Counted from the stretch's first letter, positions 26,760 through 36,741 are shown. The stretch: DNA of 64,000 bases from CAVRQM01 sp963732775 (GCA_963732775.1 CAVTAR010000001.1:1984001-2048000), one strand, 5' to 3'. The notes: generated by a model from the letters alone, not told the origin. Numbers and translations: made by a program.

Positions 26760-26786
26760 CGGGAGCCACAAAATGTGCTTCTCCCG
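26760..26786. promoter_or_regulatory. inverted repeat between divergent genes
   Basis: Nested arms: outer CGGGAG/CTCCCG and inner CACA-aaa-TGTG. It lies in the 152-base gap between the NDUFA12 gene and the TSCPD gene, 28 bases before the latter's start. It may be an operator or an RNA hairpin; no regulator is implied. Confidence 0.35.
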
Positions 26787-26813
26787 GCGTCGCGAACGCG
26801 ATAGCGTCCGGCC

Positions 26814-28232
26814 ATGGGACGACCGCGCGGCGACATGGCGAGATGGTGGCAGGGCGTGCGGCTGCGTCGCGTGGAGGCGGCAGCCGACCCGGACGCACCG
26901 GCCTGCATCGTCACGCTCCCCGCCGCCTGGGACGACGCCGCGGCCGTCGCCGCCTGCGTGCTGGCGGGCCCCGGGGCGATCGTCGGGGCGGTCGTCGGGT
27001 TCTGCGGGCTGGCCGACACCTGGCTCGCCCCGCTCGCGGCGCGGGCCGGCTCGAGCCTGGCGGAGCGGGCGCAGGCGCTGCTGCTGCGCCAGATGGGCGC
27101 GCCCGAGGGGAGCGCCTGGGGAGCCGGCGGGCCTGCGGGACGATATCGCCTGAACGTCAGCGGCTTGGCCGCCGGTGCCGCGACGGTGGACGAAGCGTTG
27201 CTGGCCGAAACCATCCGTGACGTCGCGGCGCTGCTGGGCGCGCTCTGGCCCGAGGAGAGCCGCCGCACGCTGGTGCTGACGGGCCTCGACGGCCTGCTCG
27301 CGGGCGCCGGCCTCGACTATGCGAGCGCCGAGGCGCGGGCGCTGGCGACGGCCGTGGTGCGGCAACTCCGCGCCGGCCTGACGCGGGGCGAACGGCTGGA
27401 GGCCGGCGCGCCGGACCCGATCGACGCGCTGCTGGGGGTCGAGACGGCCGGCATCGCCCCGGCCTTCGGGCCGCTCGACGGGCGGGGCGCGCTGTCCCGC
27501 GCCGCTCGCGCCCGGCTGGCGGCGCGCGGCATGAGCGCGGAGGCGGCGCTCGCCGCGTGTCTCGTCGGCGACAGCCCGCTGGCACCGGCCTCGCCCGCCG
27601 CCCATGCGGCGATGGATGCGGCGCTGCGTCCGCTGCTGGACGCGGCCCCTGCCCTGCCCCCCGCGCTCCGGCGGCCGCCCGCCACACCGATGCGGCGCGA
27701 GCTGCCGCGTCGCCGTGGCGGGCTGGCGCAACGGGCGAGCGTCGGCGGACACAAGGTCTATCTCGTCACCGGCGAGTACGACGACGGCACGCCCGGCGAG
27801 ATCTCCGTCAGCTTGCCGCAGGCCTCCCCGGCGGTGCGGGCGCTGGCCGAGTGCCTGGGCCACGCCATCGGCATCGGCCTGCAGCACGGCGCGCCGCTCG
27901 AGCCGTTCGTCGACGCCCTGGTCGGCACGCGCTTCGGTCCCGCCGGCGCGGTGGAAGGCGATCCCCTGGTGGCGCAGGCCACCTCGGCGATCGACTACGT
28001 GGCGCGCACGCTCGCGGCGAGCTACTTGCCGGAGCTGTCGCTGCCGCAGGTGCAGCCGGAGCAGGCCGGCGCGGAGGATGGCGGCGCGCCACTGCTGCTG
28101 CCGCTGGACCTGCCGCTCGGTTTGCCGCGCGAGGCTGGGGCGCGCGAGGCTGGGCTGCGCGAAGCTGGGCCGCGCGAGGCTGGGCCGCGCGAAGCTGGGC
28201 TGCGGCGGCGCGGGCTGCGGGTGGTGAAATAG
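26814..28232 (+). CDS. TSCPD-domain protein (NrdJ C-terminal-like)
   Basis: 472 residues. About residues 305-410 closely resemble the C-terminal domain of B12-dependent ribonucleotide reductase: HKVYLVTGEYDDGTPGEI, LGHAIGIGLQHGAPLEPFVD, TRFGPAGAVEGDP and ATSAIDYVARTLAASYL. The first 300 residues show no reductase catalytic barrel and no domain I recognise; they include two Ala-rich helical stretches. The extreme C-terminus holds five 5-residue repeats of the REAGP/REAGL type from a 15-bp tandem array. The start is taken as ATG 26814; ATG 26835 is an alternative. Role unknown, possibly nucleotide sensing. Confidence 0.8.
   Translation: MGRPRGDMARWWQGVRLRRVEAAADPDAPACIVTLPAAWDDAAAVAACVLAGPGAIVGAVVGFCGLADTWLAPLAARAGSSLAERAQALLLRQMGAPEGSAWGAGGPAGRYRLNVSGLAAGAATVDEALLAETIRDVAALLGALWPEESRRTLVLTGLDGLLAGAGLDYASAEARALATAVVRQLRAGLTRGERLEAGAPDPIDALLGVETAGIAPAFGPLDGRGALSRAARARLAARGMSAEAALAACLVGDSPLAPASPAAHAAMDAALRPLLDAAPALPPALRRPPATPMRRELPRRRGGLAQRASVGGHKVYLVTGEYDDGTPGEISVSLPQASPAVRALAECLGHAIGIGLQHGAPLEPFVDALVGTRFGPAGAVEGDPLVAQATSAIDYVARTLAASYLPELSLPQVQPEQAGAEDGGAPLLLPLDLPLGLPREAGAREAGLREAGPREAGPREAGLRRRGLRVVK
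28125..28199. repeat. 15-bp coding tandem array in the TSCPD gene
   Basis: Five units of 15 bp (ccgcgcgaggctggg and variants), each encoding five residues, so copy changes keep the frame. It lies in the last 110 bases of the gene. Confidence 0.9.
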
Positions 28233-28243
28233 CAGGGGGCGTG

Positions 28244-28717
28244 ATGCCGGGACGGATCGAGACGCGGCTGGCCGAACTGGGGATCACGCTGCCGACGCCG
28301 CCGGTGCCGGTCGCGACCTACGTGCCGTTCGTGCGCGCGGGCGACCTGCTGATCGTCTCCGGCCAGGTGCCGATGCAGGGCGGCAAGGTGGCGGTCAGCG
28401 GCAAGCTCGGCGCGGGCGTCACGGTCGAGCAGGGCCAGGAGGCCGCGCGGCTGTGCCTGCTGAACCTGGTGGCGCAGGTGCGGGCGGCCTGCGGCGGCGA
28501 ACTCGACCGGGTGCGGCAGGTGGTGCGCCTCGGCGGCTTCATCGCCGCCGGGCCGGAGTTCACCCAGCACGCGCAGGTGATGAACGGCGCGTCGGACCTC
28601 GCGGTGGCGATGTTCGGCGATGCCGGCCGGCACGCGCGGACCACGGTCGGCGTCCCCTCCCTGCCGCTCGACGCCGCGGTGGAGGTGGAGGGGATGTTCA
28701 GGATCGACGCGGCGTGA
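28244..28717 (+). CDS. RidA family protein
   Basis: 157 residues of the YjgF/YER057c/UK114 fold, the longer bacterial variant. Motifs: LIVSGQVPMQGGK, LNLVAQVRAACGGELDRVRQ, FIAAGPEFTQHAQVMNGASD and HARTTVGVPSLPLDAAVEVE, with the Arg before TTVGV in the position that binds imine substrates in RidA. It probably removes reactive enamine/imine intermediates. ATG 28244 with AGGGGG upstream, 11 bases after the TSCPD gene. Confidence 0.88.
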   Translation: MPGRIETRLAELGITLPTPPVPVATYVPFVRAGDLLIVSGQVPMQGGKVAVSGKLGAGVTVEQGQEAARLCLLNLVAQVRAACGGELDRVRQVVRLGGFIAAGPEFTQHAQVMNGASDLAVAMFGDAGRHARTTVGVPSLPLDAAVEVEGMFRIDAA

Positions 28718-28766
28718 CTGGCGCACCACATGGCTGGAAGAATGGTTCGAGCCACGGAGCCACGCG

Positions 28767-29024
28767 ATGAGTGACGCCACGATCGGCAGCGACGAGCAGG
28801 CACGGCGCGACAGCCGGCTTTCGGCCGAGACCAACAAGTTCCTCGCCGAAGCGGAGAAGTATATCGCCGAGCGGATCAAGCTCATGGCCGAGGAGAAGAA
28901 GCTAGCGGCCGAGGCGGACAAGTTCCGCCGCGATCGGACCGTGGCCGTCATCGTCGCGACAGCCGCGGTGGTGGGAGCAGCAGGAGCACTTGGCGGATTG
29001 TTCGTGAAGCTCCTGGGCGGCTGA
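28767..29024 (+). CDS. small coiled-coil membrane protein
   Basis: 85 residues: a charged helical N-terminal half with heptad-like Ala/Glu/Lys spacing (KFLAEAEKYIAERIKLMAEE), then one C-terminal transmembrane helix (VAVIVATAAVVGAAGALGGL). The start at ATG 28767 has GGAG upstream. A tail-anchored topology is likely. No family recognised. Confidence 0.65.
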   Translation: MSDATIGSDEQARRDSRLSAETNKFLAEAEKYIAERIKLMAEEKKLAAEADKFRRDRTVAVIVATAAVVGAAGALGGLFVKLLGG

Positions 29025-29072
29025 TCGGCGCCGCGCGTTGCGGCCGGGCGCCTCGGCGCTACCTTTAGCGCC

Positions 29073-30242
29073 ATGCCCGACGGAACGCCCGCCCTCACGC
29101 TGACCCTGCACCGCGCCATCGGCGAGGTGCCGCCCGGCGACTGGGACGCCTGCGCCGGCCCGGACAACCCGTTCGTCAGCCACGCCTTTCTCTCCGCCGT
29201 CGAGGACAGCGGCTCGGCCGGGCCGCGCACTGGCTGGCTGCCGCAGCACGCGGTGCTGCGCGACGCCGGCGGGCGGGTGGTGGCGGCGGCGCCGATGTAC
29301 GCGAAGTCGCACAGCTATGGCGAATACGTGTTCGACCACGGCTGGGCGCACGCCTTCGAGCGCGCCGGCGGCGACTACTATCCGAAGCTGCAGGTGGCGA
29401 TCCCGTTCAGCCCGGTCCCCGGCCCCCGCCTGCTGCTGCGCCCCGGCGCCGGCGTGGCGCCCGAGGCGATGGGGCGCGCGCTGGCGCAGGCGTGCGGCGA
29501 ACTCGGCGTCTCCTCGGTGCACGCCACGTTCTGCGAGCCGCATGAGTGGGAGGCGCTGGGCGAGGCCGGCTGGCTGCAGCGCATCGGCACGCAGTTCCAC
29601 TGGGAGAACGCCGGCTACACGACTTTCGACGACTTCCTGGGCGCGCTCGCGTCGCGCAAGCGCAAGGCGATCCGGCGCGAGCGGCGCGACGCCAACGCCG
29701 CCGGCCTCACCTTCGTCACCTTGCGCGGTGCCGAGATCACGCCGGCACGCTGGGATGCGTTCTTCCGGTTCTACAAGTCGACCGTGGACCGCAAGTGGGG
29801 CAGCGCCTACCTCACGCGCGCCTTCTTCGGGCTGCTATCCGAGCGGCTGGGCGACCGGGTGGTGCTGATGCTTGCCGAGCACGCCGGCAAGCCGGTGGCC
29901 GGTGCGCTCAACCTGATGGGCGCCGAGGCGCTGTATGGCCGGAACTGGGGCTGTCGCGGCGATTGGCCCTTCCTTCACTTCGAGCTGTGCTACTATCGCG
30001 CCATCGAGTTCGCCATCGCGCACGGGCTCAGCCGGGTGGAGGCGGGAGCGCAGGGCGAGCACAAGATCCAGCGCGGCTACCTGCCGCGGCCGACCTATTC
30101 GGCGCACTGGATCGAGCATCCGGGCCTGCGTCGCGCGATCGGCGACTTCCTGGCGCAGGAGCGGGCGGCCATGCTGGCGGAGATGGCGGCGCTCGCCGAG
30201 ACCGGGCCATACCGGCACGCCGACGGGTCGGAACCGGAGTAG
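29073..30242 (+). CDS. GNAT-like N-acetyltransferase (COG3146/DUF482 type)
   Basis: 389 residues. Landmarks: NPFVSHAFLSAVEDSGSAG near the N-terminus, YGEYVFDHGWAHAFERAGG, HWENAGYTTFDDFLGALASR followed by KRKAIRRERRDA, and the C-terminal GAQGEHKIQRGYLPRPTYSA. These are typical of a FemAB/GNAT-fold family that is widespread but has no proven substrate. It is monocistronic, about 50 bases after the small membrane protein. Confidence 0.85.
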   Translation: MPDGTPALTLTLHRAIGEVPPGDWDACAGPDNPFVSHAFLSAVEDSGSAGPRTGWLPQHAVLRDAGGRVVAAAPMYAKSHSYGEYVFDHGWAHAFERAGGDYYPKLQVAIPFSPVPGPRLLLRPGAGVAPEAMGRALAQACGELGVSSVHATFCEPHEWEALGEAGWLQRIGTQFHWENAGYTTFDDFLGALASRKRKAIRRERRDANAAGLTFVTLRGAEITPARWDAFFRFYKSTVDRKWGSAYLTRAFFGLLSERLGDRVVLMLAEHAGKPVAGALNLMGAEALYGRNWGCRGDWPFLHFELCYYRAIEFAIAHGLSRVEAGAQGEHKIQRGYLPRPTYSAHWIEHPGLRRAIGDFLAQERAAMLAEMAALAETGPYRHADGSEPE

Positions 30243-30338
30243 CATCCGCGCGGGCCGGCTCCCGGTAGCGTAGGGGACGTAACCGCGGCGCGGGCCGGGC
30301 GAAGACGGGCTTGCGGCGATTCAGCAGGGAGACGACCG

Positions 30339-30833
30339 ATGGCGATCGGCAGACGCGGTTTACTGGCGGGCGGCACCGCGCTGGGGGGGCTCCCCCTGCT
30401 CGCCCGGTTCGGCGCGCCGGCCGGGCGGGCGGCCGAGGCGCAGCGCTTCGTGGTCACGAAGTCGGACGCCGAGTGGCGCCGCCTGCTCAGCCCGATCCAG
30501 TTCGACATCCTGCGCCATGCCGGCACCGAGCCGCCGGGCTCGAGCCCGCTCGACGCCGAGGCGCGCGCCGGCACCTACGCCTGCGCCGGCTGCGCCCGGG
30601 ACCTGTTCAGCTCACAGACGAAGTTCCACAGCGGCACCGGCTGGCCGAGCTTCTGGGCGCCGCTCGCGGGCGCCGTCGGCACCTCGAGCGACACCACGTT
30701 CTTCGCCCAGCGCACCGAGGTGCATTGCGGCCAGTGCGGCGGGCATCTGGGCCATGTGTTCGACGACGGGCCGAAGCCGACCGGCCTGCGGTATTGCATG
30801 AACGGCGCCGTGCTCGCCTTCCGCGCCGCCTGA
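30339..30833 (+). CDS. msrB: exported peptide-methionine (R)-S-oxide reductase MsrB
   Basis: Reduces the R epimer of methionine sulfoxide. 164 residues. The N-terminus MAIGRRGLLAGGTALGG is Tat-like, so the enzyme should act in the periplasm. The zinc-site Cys pairs are 82/85 (CAGC) and 130/133 (CGQC). The catalytic Cys153 is in RYCMN, with GTGWPSF and HLGHVFDDGP upstream. It is the first gene of the Msr island; msrA starts 11 bases after its stop. Confidence 0.93.
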   Translation: MAIGRRGLLAGGTALGGLPLLARFGAPAGRAAEAQRFVVTKSDAEWRRLLSPIQFDILRHAGTEPPGSSPLDAEARAGTYACAGCARDLFSSQTKFHSGTGWPSFWAPLAGAVGTSSDTTFFAQRTEVHCGQCGGHLGHVFDDGPKPTGLRYCMNGAVLAFRAA

Positions 30834-30844
30834 GAGGGATCAGC

Positions 30845-31594
30845 ATGCCAAATCTCCTCCGTTCCATCGCGAGACGTCCGCTGGGCCTGCTGGTGGGCGG
30901 CGCCGCGGCCGCCCTGCTGCTCGGGCCGCTGCTGCACGGCCGGCTCGCGCCGCTGCTGGCGCACGCCGACGAGCTGGCCCACCCGGTGCCCGCGCCCGCG
31001 ATCGACCTGCCGGCGGCCGGCGCGACCGAGACGGCGGTGGTCTCGGGCGGCTGCTTCTGGGGCGTGCAGGGCGTGTTCGAGCACGTCCGCGGGGTGCAGC
31101 GCGCCGTCTCCGGCTATGCCGGCGGCAAGGCCGACACCGCCGACTACGAGACGGTCAGCGGCGGGCGCAGCGGCCACGCCGAGTCCGTGCAGATCACCTT
31201 CGACCCTTCGCAGGTCAGCTACGGCCGCATCCTGCAGATCTTCTTCTCGGTCGCCCTCGACCCGACGCAGGTGGACCGGCAAGGCCCGGATTCCGGCACG
31301 CAGTACCGCTCGGAGGTTTGGGCCACCACGGCCGAGCAGGCCCGGGTGGCGCGCGCCTACGTCGCCCAGCTCGACGCGGCGCACGTCTTCGGCCGCCCGA
31401 TCGCGACCCGGGTGGACGCGCTGCCGGCGTTCTATCCGGCGGAGCAGTACCACCAGGACTACCTGACGCTGCATCCGGAGAGCCTGTACATCGCCATCAA
31501 CGACCTGCCGAAGGTGCAGAACCTGCAGCGGCTGTTCCCGGACAGCTACCAGGCAACGCCGATCACGGTGCTGCCGAACGCGTCGGCCTCGTAG
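30845..31594 (+). CDS. msrA: exported peptide-methionine (S)-S-oxide reductase MsrA
   Basis: 249 residues, longer than the usual 170-220 because of an N-terminal membrane or signal segment (LGLLVGGAAAALLLGPLL). The catalytic Cys70 is in GGCFWGVQGVFEHVRGV. GYAGG, GHAESVQITFDP, YRSEVW and YHQDYL are typical. It handles the S epimer, complementing MsrB. Starts at ATG 30845; the next gene msrP begins 12 bases after its stop. Confidence 0.93.
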   Translation: MPNLLRSIARRPLGLLVGGAAAALLLGPLLHGRLAPLLAHADELAHPVPAPAIDLPAAGATETAVVSGGCFWGVQGVFEHVRGVQRAVSGYAGGKADTADYETVSGGRSGHAESVQITFDPSQVSYGRILQIFFSVALDPTQVDRQGPDSGTQYRSEVWATTAEQARVARAYVAQLDAAHVFGRPIATRVDALPAFYPAEQYHQDYLTLHPESLYIAINDLPKVQNLQRLFPDSYQATPITVLPNASAS

Positions 31595-31606
31595 CGGAGC
31601 GCGCGC

Positions 31607-32538
<932 letters not shown>

Positions 32539-32539
<1 letters not shown>

Positions 32540-33159
32540 TGCGCGTTTCCGTCAAGCAGGTGAAGCGGGTCGCCTTCGCGCTGTGCCTGGTGCCGGTCGC
32601 GTTCGCGGTCGCGCGCGCGTTCGACGACCAGTTCGGCGCCAACCCGATCCAGGCGATCGAGCGCACCTCCGGCCTGTGGGCGCTGCGGCTGGTGATCGTG
32701 GCCATCGCCATCACGCCGATCCGGCTGCTGACCGGCTGGCGGGAGCTGGCCGGCGCGCGGCGGACGTTCGGGCTGGCGGCGTTCTGGTACGCGCTGTTCC
32801 ACATGCTGGCGTGGTCCGGGCTCGACCTCACCTTCGACCTGCACGACATGTGGGCCGACCTGGTGAAGCGGCCATACATCACCATCGGCATGGCGGCGTT
32901 CCTGATGCTGGCGACACTGGCCGCGACCTCGCCGCGCTCCATGGTCCGACGGCTCGGCGGCGCGCGCTGGACGGCGCTGCATCGGCTGGTGTTCGCCGCG
33001 GCCCTGCTGGGCTGCATCCACTACGAGATGCTGGTGAAGGGCTTCCAGTTGCCGCCGTTCTACTACGGCGCCGGCGTGGTGGCGCTGGTGGCGTTCCGGG
33101 TGGTGCGCGCGGTGCGGCGGCGGGCGGCGGCGGCGGCGCAGACGCGGGTGGTGGCGTAG
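32539..33159 (+). CDS. msrQ: haem-binding membrane subunit MsrQ
   Basis: A membrane b-type cytochrome (formerly YedZ), 206 residues and about six helices. Conserved parts: RTFGLAAFWYALFHMLAW with a haem-ligand His, KRPYITIGMAAFLMLATLA, RWTALHRLVFAAALLGCIHY with further His, and FYYGAGVVALVAFRVVRA. It passes quinol or flavin electrons to MsrP. ATG 32539 overlaps the msrP stop by one base. Confidence 0.92.
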
Positions 33160-33172
33160 CGCGGGCCCCGGC

Positions 33173-34051
33173 GTGAGGTTCGCCCTCGCGCAACTCGCGC
33201 TGTCGATGGCGCTGGTCGGGGCCAACGTGATCGTGGGCAAGCTGCTTGCGCAGTCGCTGCCGGTGCCGGTGATCCTGCTCGGCCGCTGCCTGATCGGGGC
33301 CACGCTGCTCGCGCCGTTCGTGCTGGCGCGCGATACCCGCGTGCCCCCGGCGCGGCTGCTGGCAAACAGCGTCGCACAGGCCGTGCTGGGCACACTCGCT
33401 TACAACAGCTTCCTGCTGGCCGGGCTGCGCCGCACTGGCGCATTGCAGGCCGGGCTGGTGCTGGCCGCCCTGCCCGCCATCGTGGCGCTGGGCGCGGCGG
33501 TGGTCCTGCGCGAGCGGCTGACGGCGCGGCCGCTGGCAGGCGTGGCGCTGGCGGCGGCGGGGCTTGCCGCGTTGGCCGCCGCACGCGCCGGCGATGGCGC
33601 GGGGTCGTGGAGCGGCGACGGGCTGGTGCTGCTGGCGGTGTGCGGCGAGGCGTCGTACGTGCTGCTGGTCCGTGTCATGGCGCCGCGCATGGAGCCGCTG
33701 CGCGCGACGTTCTGGTTGCAGGTGGCGGGCATCGCAGTGATGGCGCCGTTCGCCGTGCCGGTGCTGTCCGGGGCGGCCGCCCTGCTGCGGCCGGAGCTGG
33801 CGGGGCTGCTGCTGCTGCACGCGGCGACGGCCAGCGTGCTGTGCAACATCCTGTGGTTTTCCGGAATGCGCCGGGTGCCGGCCAACCTTGCCGCGGTGAT
33901 GGGCGTGTTCCTGCCCGCGACTGCCGCGGCGCTCGCCGTGCTGGTGCTGGGCGAGCGGCTGACGGCCGGGCTCGGGGCGGCGCTGCTGGTGATGCTGGCC
34001 TCGGTGCTGATCGCCACCTGGCCGGAGCGCCGCCGCCTGCAACCCGGCTGA
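33173..34051 (+). CDS. DMT-superfamily (EamA) transporter
   Basis: 292 residues with ten predicted helices in two EamA repeats. Typical parts are RCLIGATLLAPFVLA and LGERLTAGLGAALLVMLASV at the end of repeat two, and VLRERLTARPLAGVALAAAG at the end of repeat one. GTG 33173 lies 13 bases after msrQ, so it may be co-transcribed. The substrate (metabolite export) is unknown. Confidence 0.82.
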   Translation: MRFALAQLALSMALVGANVIVGKLLAQSLPVPVILLGRCLIGATLLAPFVLARDTRVPPARLLANSVAQAVLGTLAYNSFLLAGLRRTGALQAGLVLAALPAIVALGAAVVLRERLTARPLAGVALAAAGLAALAAARAGDGAGSWSGDGLVLLAVCGEASYVLLVRVMAPRMEPLRATFWLQVAGIAVMAPFAVPVLSGAAALLRPELAGLLLLHAATASVLCNILWFSGMRRVPANLAAVMGVFLPATAAALAVLVLGERLTAGLGAALLVMLASVLIATWPERRRLQPG

Positions 34052-34115
34052 CGTTCATTCGTTCACGTGATCTCGATTATGGCTCGGCCACGGCTCGAAA
34101 GGACGTGATGCGCGG

Positions 34116-35198
34116 ATGAGGCTGGTGGTGTTCGGGCTGACGGTGAGTTCGTCCTGGGGCAATGGCCACGCGACGTTGTGGCGCGGCCTGATCCGGGCGC
34201 TGGCCGAGTGCGGGCATCAGGTGACGTTCTTCGAGCGCGACGTGTCCTACTACGCCCAGCATCGCGACCTCGACGCGCTGCCCGGCGGCGGCGAGTTGGT
34301 GCTGTACCGGGAGTTCGCCGACGTGCTGCCGCGCGCCGTACGGGCGCTGGCCCGGGCCGATGTGGGGATGGTCACGTCGTACTGCCCGGACGCGGTGGCG
34401 GCGACGCGGCTGCTGGACGACACGCCGCGCATCACCCGCTGCTTCTACGACCTCGACGCCGCGGTGACGCTGGCGCGGCTGGCGGCCGGCGAGCCGGTCG
34501 ACTACGTCGGCCCGGACGCGCTGGAGCCGTTCGACCTCGTGCTCAGCTACACCGGCGGCGCCGCGCTGGAGGGCTTGCGCGAGCGGCTGCGGGCCCGGCG
34601 CGTGGTGCCGCTGTACGGCTGGGTCGATGCGAGCGCGTATCGCCCGGCGGCTGCGCGCGCGGACGTGGGCGGCCTGCTGAGCTATCTCGGCACCTACGCG
34701 GCCGACCGGCAGGCCATGCTGGAGGCGCTGCTGGTCGAGCCGGCGCGGCGGCTGCCGGGCGAGCGGTTCGTGATCGGCGGGGCGCATTATCCCGACTCGT
34801 TCCCGTGGACGGACAACATCTGGTTCGTCCGCCACGTGCCGCCCGAGGCGCATCCGGCGTTCTACGCCGCCGGGCGCCTCACGCTGAACGTGACGCGCGC
34901 GGCGATGTCGCGCATGGGCTGGTGCCCGTCTGGCCGGCTGTTCGAGGCGGCCGCGTGCGGCGCGCCGATCCTGACCGATCGCTGGGAGGGGCTGGAACAG
35001 TTTTTCACGCCGGGCGAGGAGATCCTGGTCGCCTCCACCACGGAGCAGGCGCTGGCAGCGCTCGCGACCGATGGCGCGAGCCTGGCCGCGATCGCGCGGC
35101 GGGCGCGCGAGCGCACCCTGGCGCAGCACACGGCGGCGCACCGGGCGGGCACGCTGGTCGCGGCCATCGAGCGGGCGGCGACGCGCGAGGTGGCATGA
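34116..35198 (+). CDS. CgeB-like glycosyltransferase
   Basis: 360 residues, GT-B fold. The start VVFGLTVSSSWGNGHATLWR and the C-terminal donor-site region WCPSGRLFEAAACGAPILTD followed by WEGLEQFFTPGEEI match the CgeB-like/family-1-like group. First of seven genes linked by overlapping stops and starts. A 64-base less GC-rich gap with a TCACGTGA palindrome (34063-34070) precedes it and probably holds the promoter. The start is ATG 34116. Confidence 0.82.
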   Translation: MRLVVFGLTVSSSWGNGHATLWRGLIRALAECGHQVTFFERDVSYYAQHRDLDALPGGGELVLYREFADVLPRAVRALARADVGMVTSYCPDAVAATRLLDDTPRITRCFYDLDAAVTLARLAAGEPVDYVGPDALEPFDLVLSYTGGAALEGLRERLRARRVVPLYGWVDASAYRPAAARADVGGLLSYLGTYAADRQAMLEALLVEPARRLPGERFVIGGAHYPDSFPWTDNIWFVRHVPPEAHPAFYAAGRLTLNVTRAAMSRMGWCPSGRLFEAAACGAPILTDRWEGLEQFFTPGEEILVASTTEQALAALATDGASLAAIARRARERTLAQHTAAHRAGTLVAAIERAATREVA

Positions 35199-35974
35199 CC
35201 ATGTGGGGCATCATCCCGGCCGCCGGCAGCGGCACGCGCATGCAGCCGCTGGCGTTCAGCAAGGAGCTGCTGCCGGTCGGCAGCCGCGTCGACGAACGCG
35301 GGGCGGAGCGGCCGCGCGCGGTGAGCGAGTACCTGGTCGAGCGCATGGTGCTGGCCGGCGCCGAGCGGCTGGCGTTCGTGATCTCGCCGTGGAAGAGCGA
35401 CATCGTGCAGTACTACGGCGGCGCCTATGGCGAGGCGCGGATCGCCTATTGCGTGCAGGATCAGCCGCTCGGGCTGTGCGATGCGATCTTCGCCGCGCTG
35501 CCGGTGATCCCGCAGGATGCACCGGTGCTGGTCGGGCTGCCGGACACGATCTGGTTCCCCAGCGACGGGCTGCGCCGGCTGCCGGAGACGCACCTGTCGT
35601 TCCTGCTGTTCCCGGTCGAGCAGCCGCAATTCTTCGACGCGGTGGACACCGACCGCCACGGCCGCGTGCGCGAGGTGCAGGTGAAGCAGCCGAGCCCCAG
35701 CACGCACTGGGTGTGGGGGGCGTTCCGCCTGCCGCCGGGCTGCCTGCACCGGCTGCACGCCCTGTGGTGCGCGCGCGGCAGGAGCGACGAGTATCTCGGT
35801 ACGCTGGTCAACGCCTGGATCGCCGCCGGCGGCGAGGCGCACGGGCTACGCGCCGGCGAGAGCTACGTCGATGTCGGCACGCTGCACGGCTATCGCGAGG
35901 CGATGACCCTGCTGGGCGGGCGGGCGGCGCCGGCGACCTCGGTGTTCGCCGGGCGGCATCGGGGGGCGGCGTGA
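35195..35974 (+). CDS. sugar-nucleotide nucleotidyltransferase
   Basis: 259 residues with the Rossmann-like NTP-transferase motif IIPAAGSGTRMQPLAFSKEL, the activator Lys in SKELLPVG, and Asp motifs VGLPDTIWFP and YVDVGTLHGYREA. It probably makes an NDP-sugar (glucose-1-phosphate-type substrate) for the cassette's transferases. Its ATG overlaps the preceding stop (ATGA). It lacks the trimer-forming C-terminal domain of GlgC. Confidence 0.85.
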   Translation: MTMWGIIPAAGSGTRMQPLAFSKELLPVGSRVDERGAERPRAVSEYLVERMVLAGAERLAFVISPWKSDIVQYYGGAYGEARIAYCVQDQPLGLCDAIFAALPVIPQDAPVLVGLPDTIWFPSDGLRRLPETHLSFLLFPVEQPQFFDAVDTDRHGRVREVQVKQPSPSTHWVWGAFRLPPGCLHRLHALWCARGRSDEYLGTLVNAWIAAGGEAHGLRAGESYVDVGTLHGYREAMTLLGGRAAPATSVFAGRHRGAA

Positions 35975-36741
35975 TGGGTGCGCTCTGGACGCCGGACCGC
36001 ATCGCGGCGCGTGCGAAAGAACTCGGGCCGTGGTTCCACAACCTCGACCTGCAAGGCGTGCGCACGGCCCCGGAGCACTTCCTGGGCGACTTCCCGCAGG
36101 TGAAATGGGCGCGGTTCGCGCACTGCCTGCCGGCCGACCTGTCCGGCCTCAGCGTGCTCGACATCGGCTGCAACGGCGGCTTCTACAGCCTCGAGATGAA
36201 GCGGCGCGGGGCGGCGCGGGTGCTGGGCATCGACTTCGACGAGGACTACCTGCGCCAGGCCCGGTTCGCCGCCGAGGTGGAGGGCGCCGAGGTCGAGTTC
36301 CGGCAGCTGTCGGTCTACGACGTCGGCGCGCTGCGCGAGCGTTTCGACATCGTGTTCTTCATCGGCGTGCTGTACCACCTGCGCCATCCGCTGCTGGCGC
36401 TCGACCTGATCCACGAGCACGTCGCGCGCGACCGGCTGATCTTCCAGTCGATGCAGCGGGGAGGCGACGACATCGCCGAGATCGCCCCGGACTACGATTT
36501 CTGGGAACAGTCGCATTTCGCGCAGGCCGGGTATCCGAAGCTGCACTTCATCGAGCACCGGTACGCGCACGACCAGACTAACTGGTGGACGCCGAACGCC
36601 GCCGCCTCGGGGGCGATGTTGCGCAGCGCGGGCTTCGCGATCGAGGCGCGGCCCGAGGAGGAGGTGTTCATCTGCCGCCGCGCCGAGCCGCCCTACCCGG
36701 GTTACGGCGCGGTCTATCCGGCAACGGGAGGCGCGTCGTGA
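35974..36741 (+). CDS. TIGR04290-type methyltransferase
   Basis: 255 residues, CmoB-like fold. The N-terminal PWFHNLDLQGVRTAPEHFLG segment is followed by SAM motif I VLDIGCNGGFYSLEMKRRGA, VLGIDFDEDYLRQAR, and FDIVFFIGVLYHLRHPLLAL. The C-terminus DQTNWWTPNAAASGAMLRSA is also characteristic. Its presence between a nucleotidyltransferase and a glycoside hydrolase argues for sugar rather than tRNA methylation. ATG 35974 overlaps the preceding stop by one base. Confidence 0.82.
   Translation: MGALWTPDRIAARAKELGPWFHNLDLQGVRTAPEHFLGDFPQVKWARFAHCLPADLSGLSVLDIGCNGGFYSLEMKRRGAARVLGIDFDEDYLRQARFAAEVEGAEVEFRQLSVYDVGALRERFDIVFFIGVLYHLRHPLLALDLIHEHVARDRLIFQSMQRGGDDIAEIAPDYDFWEQSHFAQAGYPKLHFIEHRYAHDQTNWWTPNAAASGAMLRSAGFAIEARPEEEVFICRRAEPPYPGYGAVYPATGGAS

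Noticed and set aside
28718..28766. Possible tRNA-like segment containing ggttcgagcc
   Set aside because: No acceptor stem or anticodon arm can be folded around it; the gap is too short for a tRNA.
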